Source: Nocardia takedensis NBRC 100417 (GTDB lineage: Bacteria > Actinomycetota > Actinomycetes > Mycobacteriales > Mycobacteriaceae). From it: 59,890 bases of DNA. The notes beneath the pieces were generated by a model. The model did no database searches and had not been told where the DNA came from. It worked only from the letters and a program-made list of their open reading frames with translations. A program made the position numbers and the translations under genes. Positions 46,653 to 53,959 of the stretch are shown piece after piece (positions within the stretch are counted from its first letter, which is position 1; each line of letters starts with the position of its first letter). The DNA lies in contig NZ_BAGG01000034.1 in NCBI RefSeq assembly GCF_000308695.1, forward strand, positions 1 through 59,890, given 5' to 3'.

Positions 46653-46888
46653 CACGCCACCGCCTTCACAGCGGCGCGGCGGTCGTGTTCGGCGACAGCG
46701 GCGACCAGACCGGCGGCGAGGGTGCGGGCATCAGCGATCGTGAGCGAGAGCGCCGAGCCGAGCCCGCCGAGTTCGGCGACGACGCGGGGCGGGGAAGCCG
46801 GGTCCTCGGCCAGGGCGTGCGGACGGTAGACGACCCGCCCGATAGTGATGTCGGGCATCGCGGTCAACATCGAGGGCAACGAGTACAT
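46652..46888 (-). CDS. Small AICE protein A (78 aa), paralogue of 47780-48016
   Basis: A 78-residue protein. Its C-terminal half (ALSLTIADARTLAAGLVAAVAEHDRRAAVKAVA) matches the C-terminal half of the 78-residue product of 47780-48016 at most positions (SL-I-DAR-LA--L----AEHD). Both flank the DUF2637 gene and probably arose by duplication. Function is unknown. Confidence 0.7.
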   Translation of the reverse strand: MYSLPSMLTAMPDITIGRVVYRPHALAEDPASPPRVVAELGGLGSALSLTIADARTLAAGLVAAVAEHDRRAAVKAVA

Positions 46889-46889
46889 G

Positions 46890-47777
46890 TCAGTGACTCC
46901 CAGCAGGGATAGCGATCGGCAACATCGGCTGATGCACCGGTCGCGAGGGACGAACAGGAACCACCCGAGCCACCGGGACCGGCGCAGCGGCCACCCGCAA
47001 CGGCGCGGGTTCAGGCACGAGAGTGGATTCGGGAGCCGGAACCGGCTCAGCGACAGCAGGTTTCGGGGTGGCGGACTTGGCGTACTTCGCCGCCGTCGCG
47101 GCCGACACCCCGAGTTCCCGAGCGATCTCGGCGAACGACTTCCCGGCGGCGCGCAGTTCGACAGCGCGAGCCACCACCGCCGGATCACGACGAGACGACG
47201 ACGGCTTACGGACAGGCTTCGCGCGACGCACCGGCACCGGCACCGGCACCGGCACCGGCGCGGGTGCGGGTGCGGGGTCGGCGGGAGGAACCGGGACGGG
47301 ATCGGTCGAGGCAAGCTCACCCGCAACCGACACCGGCACCACCACCGACTCTGCGGAGCGTTGCGAGGCTCGGAACAGCAGCGCCAACCCGTGCGTATCC
47401 GCGAGCAGCGATATCGGGGCCACCGCCGCGACGATCGCCGCCGCCCAGCCCGGTAGCGGGTGACCGGAGGCGACCGCGTGCAGGGAATTGCCCGCCACGC
47501 TGACCGCCGCGCCGATCACCAACACCGCCAGGAAGAACCGACGCTCCGACCGTCCCGGTGAGACCAGGACACCGAAGGTCGCGAGCAGGATCGTTCCGTC
47601 CACGATCAACGGGAACAGCCACGCATCCCGAGCCGGGACCCGCGCCAACACGGCCAGATCGGCCAGGGTGGTGAAGGACAGGCGGAACGCCGCCACCCCG
47701 ACCGCCACGATGATGACAGCGGCGGACCAGCGCGCCCAACGCATACCCGCCCCCGACAACCGCTGATCCGCCGCCAT
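46890..47777 (-). CDS. DUF2637-type membrane protein with C-terminal HTH
   Basis: A 295-residue protein: four membrane helices in the first 135 residues (VIIVAVGVAAFRLSFTTLADL; AWLFPLIVDGTILLATFGVLV; FFLAVLVIGAAVSVAGNSL; WAAAIVAAVAPISLLADTHGLAL), a Pro/Val-rich linker encoded by a hexanucleotide repeat, and a resolvase-like helix-turn-helix (VVARAVELRAAGKSFAEIARELGVSAATAAKYA). DUF2637 proteins are typical of actinomycete plasmids and AICEs and are thought to help transfer or spreading. ATG 47777 is chosen; GTG 47783 is possible. Confidence 0.82.
   Translation of the reverse strand: MAADQRLSGAGMRWARWSAAVIIVAVGVAAFRLSFTTLADLAVLARVPARDAWLFPLIVDGTILLATFGVLVSPGRSERRFFLAVLVIGAAVSVAGNSLHAVASGHPLPGWAAAIVAAVAPISLLADTHGLALLFRASQRSAESVVVPVSVAGELASTDPVPVPPADPAPAPAPVPVPVPVPVRRAKPVRKPSSSRRDPAVVARAVELRAAGKSFAEIARELGVSAATAAKYAKSATPKPAVAEPVPAPESTLVPEPAPLRVAAAPVPVARVVPVRPSRPVHQPMLPIAIPAGSH
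47229..47260. repeat. Hexanucleotide repeat encoding a Pro-Val run
   Basis: Five tandem copies of a CACCGG unit within the DUF2637 gene encode alternating Pro and Val. Copy changes would alter linker length without shifting the frame. Confidence 0.75.
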
Positions 47778-47779
47778 GA

Positions 47780-48016
47780 TCACGCCGCCCTATCCGACGA
47801 CGACACAGCCTCAGCGGCATCGTGCTCGGCCAGGACCACCGGCAACCGCTCGGCCAGATGGCGCGCGTCCTCGATGCTCAACGACAGCCAAACCGACGTG
47901 CCGTCCAACTCGACGTACACCGCCGCCGCGACCGGGTAGCCCTCACCCTTACGGGCCGGGTGGTACGACGCGGAAACGCCGTCGTAGCCCGACACCACCG
48001 AACTGATGAACGACAT
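47780..48016 (-). CDS. Small AICE protein B (78 aa), paralogue of 46652-46888
   Basis: A 78-residue protein whose C-terminal half (VWLSLSIEDARHLAERLPVVLAEHDAAEAV) is clearly related to that of 46652-46888. The start ATG 48016 lies in a GTGATCATG context identical to that of the DUF2637 gene; GTG 48022 would overlap the upstream stop. Function is unknown. Confidence 0.7.
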   Translation of the reverse strand: MSFISSVVSGYDGVSASYHPARKGEGYPVAAAVYVELDGTSVWLSLSIEDARHLAERLPVVLAEHDAAEAVSSSDRAA

Positions 48017-48018
48017 GA

Positions 48019-48453
48019 TCACGCCGCCTTACCGGCCGGAGCCGACTTCGCGCCGGAGTTGTCGCCCTTGATCCCCGTCGCGCGGATCATGAAGCCGATC
48101 GACTTGAACTGCCCGTTGCCGACCACCCGAGGCTTGAGCAGCAAGCCCTCCAACTCGATCGGACGCAGACCCTCCAACACCTCCGGTTCCGAAGGCACCG
48201 GCATCTGATCGGCGACGAAAGTGATGTCGAAACCCGCCTGAGCCGCCTTGCCGCCCGTCCGGTCCATGATCGTGGCCTTCCACAGGCGCTTACCGGTCCC
48301 GCGACCCTCACGGTCGAAATCGACCGCCTGACGCTTCGGCGCGTCACGGTTCTCGCTGAACTCCGTCTGCGGCTCGATGTCGCCCATCAGCAACACGCCC
48401 TTGGGGAACACAGCACGGAAATCCGTCGGAATCCACATGTCCTTCAAAGCCAT
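48019..48453 (-). CDS. First gene of the AICE rep-tra operon (144 aa), unknown function
   Basis: A 144-residue soluble protein (MALKDMWIPTDFRAVFPKG...LLLMGDIEP; later GNGQFKSIGFMIRATGIKG). The composition is beta-rich; I do not recognise a named family, though similar first genes occur in AICE operons. ATG 48453 has AGGAGA 7 bases upstream. It is divergent from the GntR repressor and controlled by the operator at 48484-48543. Confidence 0.7.
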   Translation of the reverse strand: MALKDMWIPTDFRAVFPKGVLLMGDIEPQTEFSENRDAPKRQAVDFDREGRGTGKRLWKATIMDRTGGKAAQAGFDITFVADQMPVPSEPEVLEGLRPIELEGLLLKPRVVGNGQFKSIGFMIRATGIKGDNSGAKSAPAGKAA

Positions 48454-48483
48454 CTCGTCATCTCCTGTCGCTCATGCGCGGTG

Positions 48484-48543
48484 AATAGAACCACCTCTAT
48501 AGGAACACTGCCCGCTCCAGTCTGCAATAGAGGTGGTTCTATT
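48484..48543. promoter_or_regulatory. Paired inverted 17-bp operators between divergent AICE transcripts
   Basis: AATAGAACCACCTCTAT (48484-48500) is repeated in exact inverted orientation at 48527-48543, separated by 26 bases. It lies between the rep-tra operon and the GntR gene, as expected for KorSA-type autoregulation and repression of transfer. Confidence 0.8.
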
Positions 48544-48619
48544 CGGCCGAAAATACCGATTTCTCGGTTAGAGCTACCCTTAACGGGCAAGCGTTGGCAT
48601 AGGAAAGGACGGGATCGAC

Positions 48620-49384
48620 ATGAGCGGATACCGCGAAGTGGCGGCCAGCCTGCGCGAGGACATCCAGAGCGGCGACTACGCGCCTGGAACCACGTTGCCG
48701 AAGCAGAACGAACTAGCCGAGCGGTTCCGAGTCAACGTCAAAACGATCCGTCTAGCCGTCGCGCAACTGGAGGCGGAAGGGCTCGTCACTCCGATACGGC
48801 GACGCGGGACCGTTGTACGCGAGCGCCCCGCGATGAAACGGCTGGGCATCGAGCGCTACGCCAAGAGCAAGTGGAAGTTCGGCGACACCGTTGCCTTTGT
48901 CGCAGACCGGGAAGCGTCCGGCCGTCCGTGGAAACTCACTGATCAGACGCAGAAGGTCGCCCTTATCGAGGCAGACGCGGAGGTGGCCGAGGCGTATGAC
49001 ATCGCGCCGAACACGCCCGTGTACGAGCGTGCACGGATCGTGCGTGAAGGCGGACGCCCGACGCACACCCTCAGCAGCTACTACCTGCCCGAAATCGTGG
49101 AAGGCACGCCCCTGGTAGACCCGACGCCAGGACCGGCAGGGCGTGGCGGTGGTCTGGCAGTTCTCACCATGCAGGGCTACGAGCCGGACCACATGTCCGA
49201 GACGATCTGCGCGCGGATGCCGACGCCAGACGAGATGACCACCTTGGAACTGTTGGCAGGCGAACCGGTGATGATCCTGACGCGGCGTACCTTCACCGCT
49301 GAAGATGTGCTCGTAGAGTTTGCTCGTGGTGTCCATGCGGCCTCGCGATTCGCGTGGACCTACGACTTCAAGCTGCCCGACTAG
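48620..49384 (+). CDS. korSA: GntR/HutC-family repressor (KorSA-like)
   Basis: A 254-residue regulator: winged helix (YREVAASLREDIQSGDYAPGTTLPKQNELAERFRVNVKTIRLAVAQLEAEGLV) and a C-terminal UTRA ligand domain (PVYERARIVREGGRPTHTLSSYYLPEIVEGTPL...). KorSA in pSAM2 silences replication and transfer. AGGAAAGGA precedes ATG 48620. It is divergent from the rep-tra operon across a strong operator, and is followed 14 bases later by a DUF218 gene. Confidence 0.9.
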   Translation: MSGYREVAASLREDIQSGDYAPGTTLPKQNELAERFRVNVKTIRLAVAQLEAEGLVTPIRRRGTVVRERPAMKRLGIERYAKSKWKFGDTVAFVADREASGRPWKLTDQTQKVALIEADAEVAEAYDIAPNTPVYERARIVREGGRPTHTLSSYYLPEIVEGTPLVDPTPGPAGRGGGLAVLTMQGYEPDHMSETICARMPTPDEMTTLELLAGEPVMILTRRTFTAEDVLVEFARGVHAASRFAWTYDFKLPD

Positions 49385-49397
49385 GAGGGACCGTCCC

Positions 49398-50057
49398 ATG
49401 ACATCGGTGGCCGTCGCACAACAGTTGCGCCCGGAGGTCGAAACCCTCTGGGACTACAACCAGATGCACCACCAACTACGGCCCACCGATGTCGGGATCG
49501 GACTAGGCGGGCACGACCTCGGCGTAGCAGTCCATATCGCGAACCTCTACCACCGCGGACTATTCCCCTTGGTCGTCTTCACCGGAGCCAACGCCCCCAC
49601 CACGGTCGAACGGTTTCCGCGTGGTGAAGCCGTGCACTTCCGAGAGAAGGCCATCGAACTCGACGTGCCGCCCGAGGTGATCCTTGTCGAGCCCGACGCC
49701 ACCAATACCGGCGAGAACATCGACTACACGCGAGACCTCCTGCGGGACAGGACATCGGTGCAATCGGTGTTGCTGGTTTCACGGCCCTACCAGCAGCGCC
49801 GCAGCTACGCCATCTGCCGGAAGCGGTGGCCCGAGGTCGACGTCTTGTGCTCATCGAGCGCTCAGCCGCTCGATGAATACGTCAGCGAGATTGGGGACGC
49901 GGATCGCGTCGTCAACATGCTCGTCGGCGACACTCAACGCGTCTGGGTTTACGCAGCCAAAGGCTGGGCCATCGAACAGGACGTGCCCGACCGCGTCCAC
50001 GAGGCTTACACGCGACTCGTGGATGCGGGTTTCAACGAGCGGCTGCTTCCCGAATAG
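49398..50057 (+). CDS. Soluble DUF218 (YdcF-like) protein of the AICE
   Basis: A 219-residue DUF218 protein without a membrane helix: DVGIGLGGHDLGVAVHIANLYHRGLFPLVVFTGANAPT...GEAVHFREKAIELDVPPEVILVEPDATNTGENIDYTRDLL...VLLVSRPYQQRRSYAICRKRWPEV. E. coli YdcF binds S-adenosylmethionine, so a nucleotide-like ligand is possible. AGGAGGGA lies upstream of ATG 49398. It is downstream of the GntR gene in the same orientation; Nudix proteins occupy this place in some AICEs, and a signalling role is inferred. Confidence 0.78.
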   Translation: MTSVAVAQQLRPEVETLWDYNQMHHQLRPTDVGIGLGGHDLGVAVHIANLYHRGLFPLVVFTGANAPTTVERFPRGEAVHFREKAIELDVPPEVILVEPDATNTGENIDYTRDLLRDRTSVQSVLLVSRPYQQRRSYAICRKRWPEVDVLCSSSAQPLDEYVSEIGDADRVVNMLVGDTQRVWVYAAKGWAIEQDVPDRVHEAYTRLVDAGFNERLLPE

Positions 50058-50132
50058 GTCCGCACAGTTCGCACGGTCGGCACCTTCCCAAAGTGGTTGC
50101 TGAATTTCGCTATATAGAGTCAAGAGCACCCC

Positions 50133-50151
50133 GGCGGCGCTCCGCGCCGCC
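50133..50151 (+). terminator. Hairpin after the AICE DUF218 gene
   Basis: GGCGGCGC and GCGCCGCC pair around TCC, 75 bases downstream of the DUF218 stop. No T-run follows, so it is a possible terminator only. Confidence 0.4.
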
Positions 50152-50311
50152 GCCGCGCACGCCACGCAACGGCACCCTCCTCGCAGGCTCGTCGGGCACC
50201 GGCGCGGCGGTGCGTCGGCGGACGGGATCGCCGCCAGGGCGCTCGGACTCACCGCGCGGACATCCGCATCACCCCGGAAGCGTGGACAGGCACTCAGCCG
50301 CCCGAGTCCGC

Positions 50312-50558
50312 ATTGCTGAGAGAATCCGGCGAGCCCGATCGGAGTGGCCCCGTCGAGCCGAAATCGTCGGCGCCGCGATCCGGTCGACTCACAAACGGGC
50401 TGCCGCACGAGCTTCGCTCGCTTGCCTCGGAGACCACCTACCGCACACCGAGCCGTGGCCGGTCCCAGCCGATTCGATACCGGCCCCGAGTCCGGTCATG
50501 ACCGCGCGGTCGAAGGACCGGCTGAACTGGGTGGATGGATTGCTGAGAGAATCCGGCG
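50312..50558. repeat. 20-bp direct repeat pair, 227 bases apart
   Basis: ATTGCTGAGAGAATCCGGCG occurs at 50312-50331 and 50539-50558 in the same orientation within the non-coding AICE arm. The flanks are not similar over long distance. Confidence 0.85.
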
Positions 50559-50812
50559 GTGGTGTGGGGGAGTGGAGCGCCCTTCGGTCGCTTGGCCCTG
50601 GACTGTGTTGGCCTGCATTGTGATCCCGCGCCCCTCACACCTCAAGGGCGCGACAAGTCGCGTCGGCACGCCGATGGCCCAAGGGCCACCCTTGACCTGT
50701 GAGCCTCTGCGCGTGACGGGCAGGCCCTATGGGGCAGGCGGGTAGCCAGCCCCCTTCATGTGCACCCCAACCCAGCACAGGGCCACCGTGGTCACCTCAT
50801 GACCCACCGACC

Positions 50813-50830
50813 ACTTTCAGACTACAAACG
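50813..50830. repeat. Putative integrase arm site near attR
   Basis: ACTTTCAGACTACAAACG matches 17 of 18 positions of 41213-41230 near attL, in the same orientation. Confidence 0.5.
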
Positions 50831-50944
50831 GCCCGAAATCGGAACGGATACGAGCGGACAACGGCGTATCTAGCAGCCGGATAGTGGCTGGTAGCAGCAT
50901 GTTTGGGCAGACATCAGCGAACACAGATGGAGCGCCGAAAGTAC

Positions 50945-50979
50945 CGGCAGGTTTCTGGTTCGAGTCCAGATGGGGGAGC
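50945..50979. repeat. attR, 35-bp direct repeat
   Basis: This exact copy of 41104-41138 includes the T-arm and 3' acceptor strand of tRNA-Asn but no 5' half, so it is a tRNA remnant that marks the right end of the element. Confidence 0.95.
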
Positions 50980-50985
50980 ATAATT

Positions 50986-51018
50986 AGGCCCCTGACCAGC
51001 TGAATTTGTCAGGGGCCT
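50986..51018 (+). terminator. Original tRNA-Asn terminator, stranded beyond attR
   Basis: AGGCCCCTGAC (50986-50996) pairs with GTCAGGGGCCT (51008-51018), followed by GATTCATTT. It sits 6 bases after attR, the same relative place as the element's terminator after attL, so it is probably the terminator that followed tRNA-Asn before integration. Confidence 0.75.
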
Positions 51019-51021
51019 GAT

Positions 51022-51180
51022 TCATTTCATCCGTTGGATTCGACCATTTCCCAAGAAAACGCCAACGTTCATCGCCACAACGTTCGTCAGCTGGTCGTCG
51101 TGCTGAAGCTGAACTCCAGCACCGCCGATGAGCCCGGTGTCTGAGTGGGTGGCAGGATGCAATGCCGCTCGGTGATCCCC
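51022..51180 (-). pseudogene. Possible C-terminal gene fragment (52 aa)
   Basis: A reverse-strand frame ends at a TGA (51022-51024) and reads THSDTGLIGGAGVQLQHDD...NVVAMNVGVFLG, which has natural protein composition, but an in-frame stop lies just upstream and there is no start. It may be the remnant of a gene cut by earlier insertions at this tRNA. The rest of 51019-51334 holds nothing I can identify. Confidence 0.25.
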
Positions 51181-51334
51181 TCACTGGGATTCGGACCGTC
51201 AAGGGCAACAGACGCCGTAGGGAGCGCCGCGCAGATAGCGGACTGCTCGGAATATTTCGATCTATACGCGTAGTCACTTGGTTACTCTGGCAACCTGAAG
51301 GCACCCAGCAGACTGGTAAGGGTCAGGAGGGCTC

Positions 51335-52711
51335 ATGGGGCGCGCGCCTGACTATGTGAGCGTGGCGCAGTTCGAGTTGTTGACCTGGATCGCCGATGGA
51401 TGTGCCGAAGGCGTGTACGAGGGGACTTCGCATCGTGTCTCCGCTCGCGCCCTGCACAATCGAGGTCTGGTTCTGGTCGAAGGGCAGGGTAAGAACTGGG
51501 CGGCGACGATCACTCCGAAGGGGACAAAGCTCCTGGAGGAGCACGCCGCACGTATCGAGGCGGCGCGAGAGCGTCAGCTGCGCGAGGAAGTAGCGCGGGC
51601 TGAAAGCGAGCGCAAACGACAAGAGCGGCGAAAGCACGCCGTCGAAATGTTGGAGGCTGTCGTCGCGGCGGGCGGACGCCTGGAGCTGGGGCCGGATGTA
51701 GAGTCCCATCGAGTTGCGGAGATCGCTGATCTCTTGGCGAGGGAAAGGCTGTTGCCGCCGGAGCAGCGCCTCGCGCAGGAGCCGACACTGATGGACCCGG
51801 TGCTCGGCGTCACGGTCTACCTGGAGCCGGACTTCGCGGCGTTGACGTCACCGAGAGCTATCGAGGTCCCACAACAGATTCGGGACCCTCATCCTGCCGT
51901 GGATGTTTTCAGGGACAAGCGCGCGTACGTGTCCAAGCCGCAGATCGCACGGGCGGCGAGGATTCTCCAGGCACTCGTGTCCGCTGCGTTGGAAATGGGT
52001 TGGAAGGTGCCTGCCAAAGCCGCGAGCACCTATACCGGGCGCGAGGAAGCTGGCGCGGATCTGTCACTCAAGTTGCCTTCGCAAGAGATTGTCGTCACGG
52101 TTCGTGAGCTCGACGAGCGAGGCCGCGGCGGGCGCGCCTTCACGTCCGACACCGACTACTACACGCGGGAGCAGCGTACGAGAGCGAACCGCAACTTCGT
52201 GGGCTCCGGCAGGCTGGAACTCACGCTGACGAAGGCATGGGAGCAGCAACCGATCCTCACACTGCGCGACACGAGAGAACACACTCTCGACGAGCAGTTG
52301 CCCACGCTCATTCGCACACTCGAGATCGCCGAGAAGGAGGCCGAGTGGAAACGGAAGGAAGAGGCTCGCCGGAGCAAGATTCGTGAGCTTCGCTGGGAGC
52401 AGGTGAAGAAGGCAGCCTTCGTTGAGCTTGCCTATGAACGCAATGCCGAGCAGCTTCGCGATCAGCTGACACAGCGTGATGCCGCTGCGGCGATGCGCGA
52501 TTACGCCGACGAGATCGTTGCGCGGGCCGCGCGGCTGGAACCCTCCGACGCCCAGGCCGCACACGAGTGGGCTGACTGGATCCGTCGGCACGCTGAGCGC
52601 ACTGACCCTATCTACGGACCGCTGGCTGTCCTTCGCGTCGAATCCTGCGGCCATGAAGAACTCCAACCGCATATGAACGGATGGAGCACACACGGACCGT
52701 TTCGTCGTTAG
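51335..52711 (+). CDS. Unknown 458-residue protein with winged-helix-like start and coiled coils
   Basis: A 458-residue soluble protein. Residues 1-70 resemble a small wHTH-like unit (VAQFELLTWIADGCAEGVYEGTSHRVSARALHNRGLV...AATITPKGTKLLEEH); a charged coiled coil follows (RQLREEVARAESERKRQERRKHAVEML), then a central domain and a second coiled coil (LEIAEKEAEWKRKEEARRSKIRELRWEQVKKAAF). I do not recognise a family. AGGAGG lies 5 bases before ATG 51335. It is the first gene right of the AICE and has lower GC than the core. Confidence 0.75.
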   Translation: MGRAPDYVSVAQFELLTWIADGCAEGVYEGTSHRVSARALHNRGLVLVEGQGKNWAATITPKGTKLLEEHAARIEAARERQLREEVARAESERKRQERRKHAVEMLEAVVAAGGRLELGPDVESHRVAEIADLLARERLLPPEQRLAQEPTLMDPVLGVTVYLEPDFAALTSPRAIEVPQQIRDPHPAVDVFRDKRAYVSKPQIARAARILQALVSAALEMGWKVPAKAASTYTGREEAGADLSLKLPSQEIVVTVRELDERGRGGRAFTSDTDYYTREQRTRANRNFVGSGRLELTLTKAWEQQPILTLRDTREHTLDEQLPTLIRTLEIAEKEAEWKRKEEARRSKIRELRWEQVKKAAFVELAYERNAEQLRDQLTQRDAAAAMRDYADEIVARAARLEPSDAQAAHEWADWIRRHAERTDPIYGPLAVLRVESCGHEELQPHMNGWSTHGPFRR

Positions 52712-53257
52712 TGCCTCGTCAAGCAACCTTCGGTAGGTAATCCGGCTCCCTGATTACCACCGCGAATCCGAACCCTCATTGAAGCCGGCGGGGAAGCTAT
52801 AGTCCTCCGGTAAGGGCGCCAACAGCCGTCTGTGCGAGCTCAGATGCCGCCGCCTCGGCGAAAAGACCGCCGAATCCTGCGGCGGTTCGACTCAAGACTC
52901 GCCACCGGCTCCGCACTGTTTGCGGGCTCGGGTTCTCCTGGTTTGCAGCGTCTTCGAAGTCGTCGATGGCCTGATTGGCATCCGATCGATCGTCTTCGTT
53001 TCGATTCCGGAGGCGGCTGCACGGAGCTGGTCGAGAAGCTGGACCAAATCGGGGCCGACATGCTGGACATGCTGTCACGCGTCACGATTACTGACGGTCG
53101 CCTCCGGGCTCGAACGCGGCTACGGCGCCGACGTTCCGAAGGACATTCCGAACCACGCAGCAACCTTCGTGCGCTCGCCCGCAGCCTTCGCGAGATCTTC
53201 ACCGCAGCCCACGATATCGCGGCTGCGGTCGACACTCACAACGTCGCTTTGACCACG
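52712..53257. other. Mixed relic region upstream of the toxin-like gene
   Basis: No intact gene is clear. The forward frame from GTG 52832 stays open into the toxin-like gene but is Arg-rich and looks out of frame before about 53190. On the reverse strand a natural-looking C-terminal tail is present (see 52797-53078). Two gene remnants facing each other are likely. Confidence 0.35.
52797..53078 (-). pseudogene. Reverse-strand gene remnant, C-terminal tail
   Basis: A frame of up to 93 residues ends at 52797. Its last 60 residues (AIDDFEDAANQ...TVRSRWRVLSRTAAGFGG..SELAQTAVGAL) read like the small C-terminal helical unit seen in many bacterial defence-associated proteins, but the upstream frame is closed by stops and no body is present. 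I take it as a truncated remnant. Confidence 0.35.
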
Positions 53258-53959
53258 ATGCGTTCGGACATGAACACCCAATTCGCCATGGTGGTGGTCG
53301 TTACCGCCATTCAGATCGGGCATTCGATGGTGCGGGTCGAAGAGCCGCAGGCCAAGCAGAAGACACCGCACGAGAAGAAGACATCCAACGATCGCCGAGA
53401 AGAGATCGACTTCCTTGATCAGGCTGCCGGAGCTCTGGCTGGTCCCGCCAACACGTTCCTCGCCAAGCTCGGCGGATTCACCTTTTCCGTGCCGGTCCTC
53501 ACGACCGGCGGGCTGCTGAGCATTGTAGAGCTGCCGATACTCCTCACTACAGCGAGCCCGACAGAGGATGTCACGTTCACTGATCCACGCCGACCTCATC
53601 TGGGTAGCGATGGGAAATATCATGTGCAGGATGGGGATCGAGAAGTGCAGATCGACAATCCGAACGACACATCCAAGACAATCACTGATATCGATGAGGT
53701 CAAGAATGGAGTTCTATGGGAGGAGAAGTCGGCCACGAACGCCGCCGATGTCGAAAAATGGGTTGCGAAACAGGTGGAAAAGAAGTTGGGTTCCTACATC
53801 GAGGCTCGACAGTATATCGATGGTTATGAGCAGGCTCCCATCGGACTGCGGTTCACGACCCGGGGCGTCGATCCTGGTTTCCGAGCGCAGGTGGAGGCTG
53901 CAGTCGAGAAGATGCGTGCCGACAATCCAGGCGTCCAGATCCTAGTAGAGTGGGCATGA
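53258..53959 (+). CDS. Probable orphan polymorphic-toxin C-terminal nuclease module
   Basis: At most 233 residues from ATG 53258; a longer N-terminus to GTG 52832 is open but doubtful. The C-terminal 130 residues look like a restriction-endonuclease-fold toxin domain: a leading linker (HLGSDGKYHVQDGDREVQIDNP), then acidic residues in TITDIDEVKNGVLWEEKSA (D146, E155, K157 as a candidate D-ExK site) and a basic helix. A hydrophobic tract (VPVLTTGGLLSIVELPILLTT) precedes it. No secretion or WXG domain is attached. The next small gene overlaps its stop, as immunity genes do. Lower GC supports acquisition. Confidence 0.5.
   Translation: MRSDMNTQFAMVVVVTAIQIGHSMVRVEEPQAKQKTPHEKKTSNDRREEIDFLDQAAGALAGPANTFLAKLGGFTFSVPVLTTGGLLSIVELPILLTTASPTEDVTFTDPRRPHLGSDGKYHVQDGDREVQIDNPNDTSKTITDIDEVKNGVLWEEKSATNAADVEKWVAKQVEKKLGSYIEARQYIDGYEQAPIGLRFTTRGVDPGFRAQVEAAVEKMRADNPGVQILVEWA

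Larger units (their letters stand above)
50058..50944. other. Non-coding right arm of the AICE
   Basis: No convincing gene is present in 887 bases. Visible structure: a GC-rich hairpin GGCGGCGC-tcc-GCGCCGCC (50133-50151) that may end the DUF218 transcript, an exact 20-bp direct repeat at 50312-50331 and 50539-50558, and an integrase arm-like site at 50813-50830. Such a tract could hold a cis-acting transfer locus, but I cannot show this. Confidence 0.5.
41104..50979. mobile_element. Actinomycete integrative and conjugative element (pSAM2-like AICE)
   Basis: A 9.9-kb element bounded by 35-bp direct repeats in tRNA-Asn. From left: integrase, excisionase, Rep, three small overlapping genes, an FtsK-type transfer ATPase, four small genes including a DUF2637 membrane protein, a 144-residue protein, then the divergent GntR regulator and a DUF218 gene. 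This is the AICE plan: integration/excision, rolling-circle replication of the excised form, and double-stranded DNA transfer by a single FtsK-like pump, with a KorSA-like repressor. All core modules are intact, so it may be mobile. Confidence 0.93.

Noticed and set aside
47229..47260. CRISPR-like short repeats
   Set aside because: It is a tandem hexanucleotide within a Pro-Val coding linker; no spacers, and no CRISPR array was seen anywhere in the window.
50093..50623. 176-residue gene in the AICE right arm
   Set aside because: Arg/Pro/Ser-rich composition, no ribosome site and no recognisable domain; treated as non-coding.
53120..53623. 167-residue reverse frame opposite the toxin-like gene
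   Set aside because: Composition is irregular, it has no ribosome site, and the forward strand in the same place encodes a more natural protein.
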